Source: an uncultured Anaerobutyricum sp.
GTDB taxonomy: Bacteria; Bacillota; Clostridia; Lachnospirales; Lachnospiraceae
Assembly: GCA_934317185.1 (NCBI GenBank)
Contig: CAKREJ010000054.1
Coordinates: forward strand, 1 to 9,841
Reading direction: 5' to 3'
DNA: 9,841 nt
Part shown: piece after piece, positions 6,604 through 9,841 of the stretch
Layout of the letters: each line of letters begins with the position of its first letter
Numbering within the stretch: the first letter of the stretch is position 1
Made by a program: the position numbers and the translations under genes
The notes under the pieces: generated by a model
The model's input: only the letters and a program-made list of their open reading frames with translations
Told to the model about the DNA's origin: nothing
Database searches by the model: none

Positions 6604-7274
6604 TCCATATTCACCTCACTTACCCGTCCATCCTTAATTCTTATTTTTCTCTCTGCCTGATCTGCGACCTCTTCATCGTGAGTAATCAAAACAATCGTAT
6701 TTCCTCTGGCATGAAGTTCATGAAATAAATCCATAATTTCTGTACTTGTTTTAGAATCAAGTGCCCCAGTCGGCTCATCCGCAAGAAACAGGGAAGGATA
6801 GGTGGCAAGTGCTCTTGCAATTGCCACCCTTTGCTGTTGTCCACCGGAAAGCTCCGTCGGTTTATGATCCTTTCTCTCCAATAATCCTACCTGTTTTAAG
6901 GCTTTTTCCACCTGCTCTTTTCTTTTTGCTGCCGGCATTCTCTGATAAATGAGTGGAAGTTCTACATTTTCTGCTGCACTCATTTTCTGAAGCAGGTTAA
7001 AATTCTGAAAAACAAATCCAATCTTTTTATTGCGAATGCGGGCAAGCTCTCTTTCAGAATAATCTTTTATAGGTTGATTATCTAAAAGATATTCGCCCTC
7101 ATCAGCAGTATCCAGACACCCGATAATATTCATCATCGTTGACTTTCCACTTCCGGAAGGTCCAATAATGCTGACAAATTCTCCTTTTTTCACATGAAGA
7201 TTTGCATGATCAAGTGCATGAACTTTTTCATTTCCCATTAAATAAATTTTTGACACATCTTTTAACTTTATCAC
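6597..7274 (-). CDS. MacB/LolD-class ABC transporter ATP-binding protein
   Basis: This is the ATPase that powers the adjacent permease. The 225 residues contain all core motifs: Walker A GPSGSGKST (38-46), Q-loop Q90 in VFQNFNLL, signature LSGGQQQR (142-149), Walker B LFLADEP (162-168) and the H-loop His in LITHD (H199). The pattern ADEPTGALDS and the compact length are typical of the LolD/MacB/FtsE-like subfamily that pairs with MacB/FtsX permeases. The start codon is GTG (7272-7274), fixed by an AGGAGG site 7 bases upstream; no in-frame ATG fits a complete N-terminus, since MIKLKDVSKIY is needed for the first beta strand. It lies 24 bp after the adaptor gene and overlaps the permease gene by 7 bp. 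Confidence 0.95.
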   Translation of the reverse strand: MIKLKDVSKIYLMGNEKVHALDHANLHVKKGEFVSIIGPSGSGKSTMMNIIGCLDTADEGEYLLDNQPIKDYSERELARIRNKKIGFVFQNFNLLQKMSAAENVELPLIYQRMPAAKRKEQVEKALKQVGLLERKDHKPTELSGGQQQRVAIARALATYPSLFLADEPTGALDSKTSTEIMDLFHELHARGNTIVLITHDEEVADQAERKIRIKDGRVSEVNMEW

Positions 7275-7281
7275 GAATGAT

Positions 7282-7287
7282 CCTCCT
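7282..7287 (-). promoter_or_regulatory. Ribosome-binding site fixing the GTG start of the ATPase gene
   Basis: A full AGGAGG (minus strand) lies 7 bases before GTG at 7272-7274, inside the 24-bp gap that follows the adaptor stop codon. It supports GTG initiation. Confidence 0.8.
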
Positions 7288-7298
7288 TATGGTTTCTT

Positions 7299-9650
7299 TT
7301 AGTTATTTCCACCTGGCTTCCCACCAGAAGGAGGATTTCCACCGCCATTATTTCCATCCGGGGCACCACCAAAGTTACCATTCATTTTCATATCCTGCTT
7401 ATTCTTGCTATCAGCATCACTTGCATTACTATCACTAGAAGAATCTCCTGATACTACAGAATAATACACAGTATCTCCTTCTGAAAGGCCACTTGTGATC
7501 ACAATATTATTTCCATCGCTATCTCCTGTCCCTACCTCTGTTTTTCCAGACAATTTTCCAGTCTTATCATCTTTCTTTGTATAGACATAAGAAGTATTTC
7601 CCTCTTCGGTAATAGCTGCCGCAGGAATGAGAAGTGCATCGCTTACCTCATTTGTTGTGATTGTAACGGAAGCATTCATTCCTGCCATCATAGTATCTTC
7701 TTTTGCTACCGTAATTTCTACCGGATATTTTGTTGTTCCACTACTTGTCGTTCCATTTTTATCAATACTTGTAATTTTTCCTTCATATTCTTTATCTTCA
7801 ATCGCATCAAATGTAATCGTTGCTTTTTGTCCTGTCTCAATTGATAAAATATCCATCTCATCTACATTTACTGATAACATCATTTCATCGCCTGATGCAA
7901 TACTAACTGCACTCGCAAGCTCTGTATTAATTTCGCTATCTGAAGAGGTAGATGTACTTGAAGAATTCTCTGAAACACTGCTATTTCCCGATGTAGCACT
8001 TCCGGATGCTCCCCCACCTGTCGCAGTTCCAGACACTCCGCTCATTCCACCAGTATTACTTTTCCCTGTGCCATTCATTGTTCCTGATTGTCCAGATGAC
8101 TTTACAAAATTCTTATTGCCTGATTTATTTTTTGTTGTACTCTTCGTATTGTCTGTATTTTTATCTGTTTTTACAGAAGAACTACTATTGTTCTCTGAAT
8201 TACTTGTTGTCTGACTTCCATTTGTCTGTGTAGTTGAGGAACTGTTATTACTTCCTGACACCTCACTCTTTTGCTCCGTTGTGTCTGTATTTACTTCATT
8301 ATTTTTTACTTCCGTTGTTTCTGAAGAATTTTCTGTTGTTTCTTCATTATCAGAATCAATGTTTTCTGTACTAACATTTTCTGTTGTACCGGTACTACAT
8401 AAAGAAGCAACTTTCTTACTTGTCTCCGAAATCACTTTACCATTTGTACTCAAATTGACTGCTTTCACCGTTTTTGTACTATTTTTTAATGTACTTACTA
8501 TCCTTTTTGAACTTCCTGTTGCTGAAGTTCCTGTTGCCACTCCACTGTTTCCTGAACTTCCTGTAGCTGAGCTACTTGCAGCACTGCTTGTTGAGCTGTT
8601 AGAACTACTGCTGTCGGAAGAACTTCCACTTTCTGTATCTTCCGATATATTTACCTCAGTGATAATTCCCGCCGAATCCGCTGTTATTGTATTGTTTTTT
8701 GCTATTTTTAATAACGAAGTCAGTTTTTCTTCCAAATCTTCTTTTTGTGATTCTAAAGTTAAATATTTCTCTGACTGAAAATCTCCCTTTAACTTGATAA
8801 GCTGATCTCCTTCTGATACATATTCATTTTCCGAAACCAAAACAGAACTTACGGTACCTGAGGTCGCAGTTACCTTTACCTCTTTATTAATATTTAGTTT
8901 TCCTGTTCCGATTTTCGTCCCTGTAGATGTATAAGCAGTTACCTTATCATTATATTTCGTTCCTTTATCTGTCACTGTGATCGTACAGGATTCATCTTCT
9001 GATTTTGTCACTGTTCCATCTACACTGCTTCCGCTACTTAATACAACCTTCACACTCTGGCCAACTGTAAGATTTACCGAAGTCTCCATCTTGACTACCA
9101 TCTTACCATCAAGTGAAAGAAGCATCAACGCTCCCTGCTCCAAAACAGTATTTGCTACTTCCGTATTTTTAGAAGCATATATTTTTTTAACTCTTCCATC
9201 AACAGATGCTTCTACATATTTAGATGTATCACTATCTGCTTCATCACCAAGCTGGCTATTAATATTATCAAGCTCTTCCTGCGTCTGTGCAAGTACGGCC
9301 TGAAGAGAAGTTTTATCTACCGTTGCTAAAGTATCGCCTTTCTTCACCTCATCGCCTTCACTTACTTTCACTTTTTTAATCTTTATCCCAACCGGAATCT
9401 TTACATCCGAAGAATCGGCATTCGTCAATGTCCCCGTTCCTTCCACTGTCTGAGAAAGATTTCCCGTTTGCACTTTTGACTCCATTATTTTACTTCCACT
9501 CGCCTGTGCTTTCCTGCCTTTATTACGAAAAGTAAACACTGCACCGGCAGCAACCACAATTACTAACGCCACCGCAATTGTTGCTTTTATTTTTCTTTTT
9601 CTTTTTTTCTTTCGGCTCCCTGTAACTTCCTTCCTTTTGTTATCGTCCAT
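7299..9650 (-). CDS. HlyD/MacA-type membrane-fusion (efflux adaptor) protein with long Ser/Thr/Asn-rich insert
   Basis: This is the extracytoplasmic adaptor of the MacAB-like transporter. The 783 residues show a Lys/Arg-rich N-terminus and one uncleaved-looking membrane anchor (about 23-41). A biotinyl-lipoyl-like segment follows (about 84-112, VSEGDEVKKGDTLATVD), then a short coiled stretch (113-134). Residues 145-290 repeat the same kind of fold and include VSENEYVSEGDQLIKL. A second coiled stretch (291-316) and the start of a closing lipoyl half-motif (321-337, TITADSAGIITEVNIS) come next. A low-complexity Ser/Thr/Asn/Gly linker spans about 340-575. The conserved beta-barrel and membrane-proximal part follow (583-735: SVNVDEMDILSIETGQKATITFDA, broken here as SVNVDEMDI and GQKATITFDA), and then a Gly/Asn/Pro-rich tail (about 760-783). 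Adaptors of this family are usually about 350-550 residues; the excess is mainly the linker. It is the first gene of the operon. Confidence 0.9.
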   Translation of the reverse strand: MDDNKRKEVTGSRKKKRKRKIKATIAVALVIVVAAGAVFTFRNKGRKAQASGSKIMESKVQTGNLSQTVEGTGTLTNADSSDVKIPVGIKIKKVKVSEGDEVKKGDTLATVDKTSLQAVLAQTQEELDNINSQLGDEADSDTSKYVEASVDGRVKKIYASKNTEVANTVLEQGALMLLSLDGKMVVKMETSVNLTVGQSVKVVLSSGSSVDGTVTKSEDESCTITVTDKGTKYNDKVTAYTSTGTKIGTGKLNINKEVKVTATSGTVSSVLVSENEYVSEGDQLIKLKGDFQSEKYLTLESQKEDLEEKLTSLLKIAKNNTITADSAGIITEVNISEDTESGSSSDSSSSNSSTSSAASSSATGSSGNSGVATGTSATGSSKRIVSTLKNSTKTVKAVNLSTNGKVISETSKKVASLCSTGTTENVSTENIDSDNEETTENSSETTEVKNNEVNTDTTEQKSEVSGSNNSSSTTQTNGSQTTSNSENNSSSSVKTDKNTDNTKSTTKNKSGNKNFVKSSGQSGTMNGTGKSNTGGMSGVSGTATGGGASGSATSGNSSVSENSSSTSTSSDSEINTELASAVSIASGDEMMLSVNVDEMDILSIETGQKATITFDAIEDKEYEGKITSIDKNGTTSSGTTKYPVEITVAKEDTMMAGMNASVTITTNEVSDALLIPAAAITEEGNTSYVYTKKDDKTGKLSGKTEVGTGDSDGNNIVITSGLSEGDTVYYSVVSGDSSSDSNASDADSKNKQDMKMNGNFGGAPDGNNGGGNPPSGGKPGGNN
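7926..8633 (-). other. Ser/Thr/Asn-rich low-complexity insert in the adaptor (residues about 340-575)
   Basis: About 236 codons encode mostly Ser, Thr, Asn, Gly, Lys and Glu, with runs such as SSSDSSSSNSSTSSAASSSA near the start and GTATGGGASGSATSGNSS near the end. Reading remains open throughout, so the region appears to be translated. It contains one Cys (C418) and many NxS/T sequons. A slightly less degenerate stretch at about 382-417 (for example STLKNSTKTVKAVNLSTNGK) interrupts the runs. It falls inside the closing lipoyl half-motif, where other adaptors have only a short turn. Confidence 0.85.
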
Positions 9651-9657
9651 CCATACG

Positions 9658-9663
9658 CCTCCT
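9658..9663 (-). promoter_or_regulatory. Ribosome-binding site of the adaptor gene
   Basis: AGGAGG lies 7 bases before the ATG at 9648-9650. An overlapping ATG at 9652-9654 is only 3 bases from the site and reaches a stop after four codons, so the downstream ATG is the real start. Confidence 0.8.
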
Positions 9664-9679
9664 GTTATTTTTTATTATG

Positions 9680-9708
9680 AAAATAGTTTATGAGAAAAGA
9701 ATGAACAA
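9680..9708 (-). promoter_or_regulatory. Candidate promoter of the adaptor-ABC operon
   Basis: On the minus strand, TTGTTC (9703-9708) and TATTTT (9680-9685) are separated by 17 bp, each matching four of six consensus bases. The predicted start would leave a leader of about 23 bases carrying the ribosome-binding site. TTCTTGTT occurs twice on the minus strand with a 16-bp period (9704-9711 and 9720-9727) over and upstream of the -35 element, and could be an activator site. The region is AT-rich, so this is tentative. Confidence 0.3.
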
Positions 9709-9771
9709 GAATTGAAAAAAACAAGAAAAAAATGTGTCTTAAATACTAATTTGTTGGGGGAACGGACGCCG

Positions 9772-9816
9772 CTTTAGTAGAAGATATTGAGCTGAATTGT
9801 ATTCAGTCTTCTAAAG
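9772..9816. repeat. Stem-loop upstream of the adaptor operon
   Basis: A perfect inner stem, CTGAAT-TGT-ATTCAG (9792-9806), is enclosed after an internal loop by AAGA/TCTT (9781-9784 with 9807-9810) and CTTTAG/CTAAAG (9772-9777 with 9811-9816). There is no T-tract after it on either strand, so it is not a standard terminator. It lies about 120-165 bases before the adaptor start. The rest of 9728-9841 shows no gene I can support. Confidence 0.5.
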
Positions 9817-9841
9817 AAAAAAAGAATTGTGATAAGTTAGA

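Noticed and set aside
7627..8214. 195-codon plus-strand open reading frame with hydrophobic content
   Set aside because: It is antisense to the adaptor's Ser/Thr-rich region, where complementary codons naturally give long open frames. No ribosome-binding site or domain supports it.
8281..8778. 165-codon plus-strand open reading frame
   Set aside because: It has the same origin as the preceding shadow, antisense to low-complexity codons of the adaptor.

Overview
The window looks like the chromosome of a low-GC anaerobic Firmicute, most likely a Clostridia/Lachnospiraceae-type gut organism. Intergenic DNA is AT-rich, Shine-Dalgarno sites are strong (AGGAGG-like), and there is a CpI-like modular [FeFe] hydrogenase with NADH-linked partner subunits. 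The placement is inferred from sequence character and gene content, not from a database search. All convincing genes are on the minus strand, so the window reads functionally from right to left.

From right to left: (1) 9651-9841 is an upstream region with a candidate promoter and a stem-loop. (2) 9650-5425 is a three-gene operon for a MacAB-like efflux or envelope ABC system: a membrane-anchored HlyD/MacA-type adaptor with a very large Ser/Thr/Asn-rich insert, a LolD/MacB-class ATPase with a GTG start, and a four-helix MacB/FtsX-type permease. Genes are separated by 24 bp and then overlap by 7 bp. (3) 5171-5424 is a 254-bp intergenic region with a good sigma-A-type promoter, a palindrome just downstream of it and a Rex-like site in the leader. 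(4) 5170-1091 is a compact hydC-hydB-hydA operon with gaps of 3 and 12 bp, encoding a trimeric NADH-dependent, possibly electron-bifurcating, [FeFe] hydrogenase. HydC (NuoE-like) and HydB (NuoF-like, FMN/NAD-binding) form the NADH module, and HydA carries the H-cluster. (5) 483-1117 contains no convincing gene but is rich in inverted repeats: two long imperfect palindromes lie back to back (540-815 and about 814-1117), and a perfect 18-bp inverted pair (486-503/1096-1113) brackets them. The right end of this structure runs into hydA and supplies its last eight codons and stop codon. (6) 407-1 is the N-terminal part of a Lys/Ala/Glu/Pro-rich repeat protein with its own promoter, truncated by the window edge.

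The coding content belongs to known families. The parts most worth a second look are the palindromic structure at the 3' end of the hydrogenase operon, including its contribution to the HydA C-terminus, and the roughly 235-residue low-complexity insert that splits a lipoyl-like motif in the adaptor. I did not find a convincing new multi-gene system.
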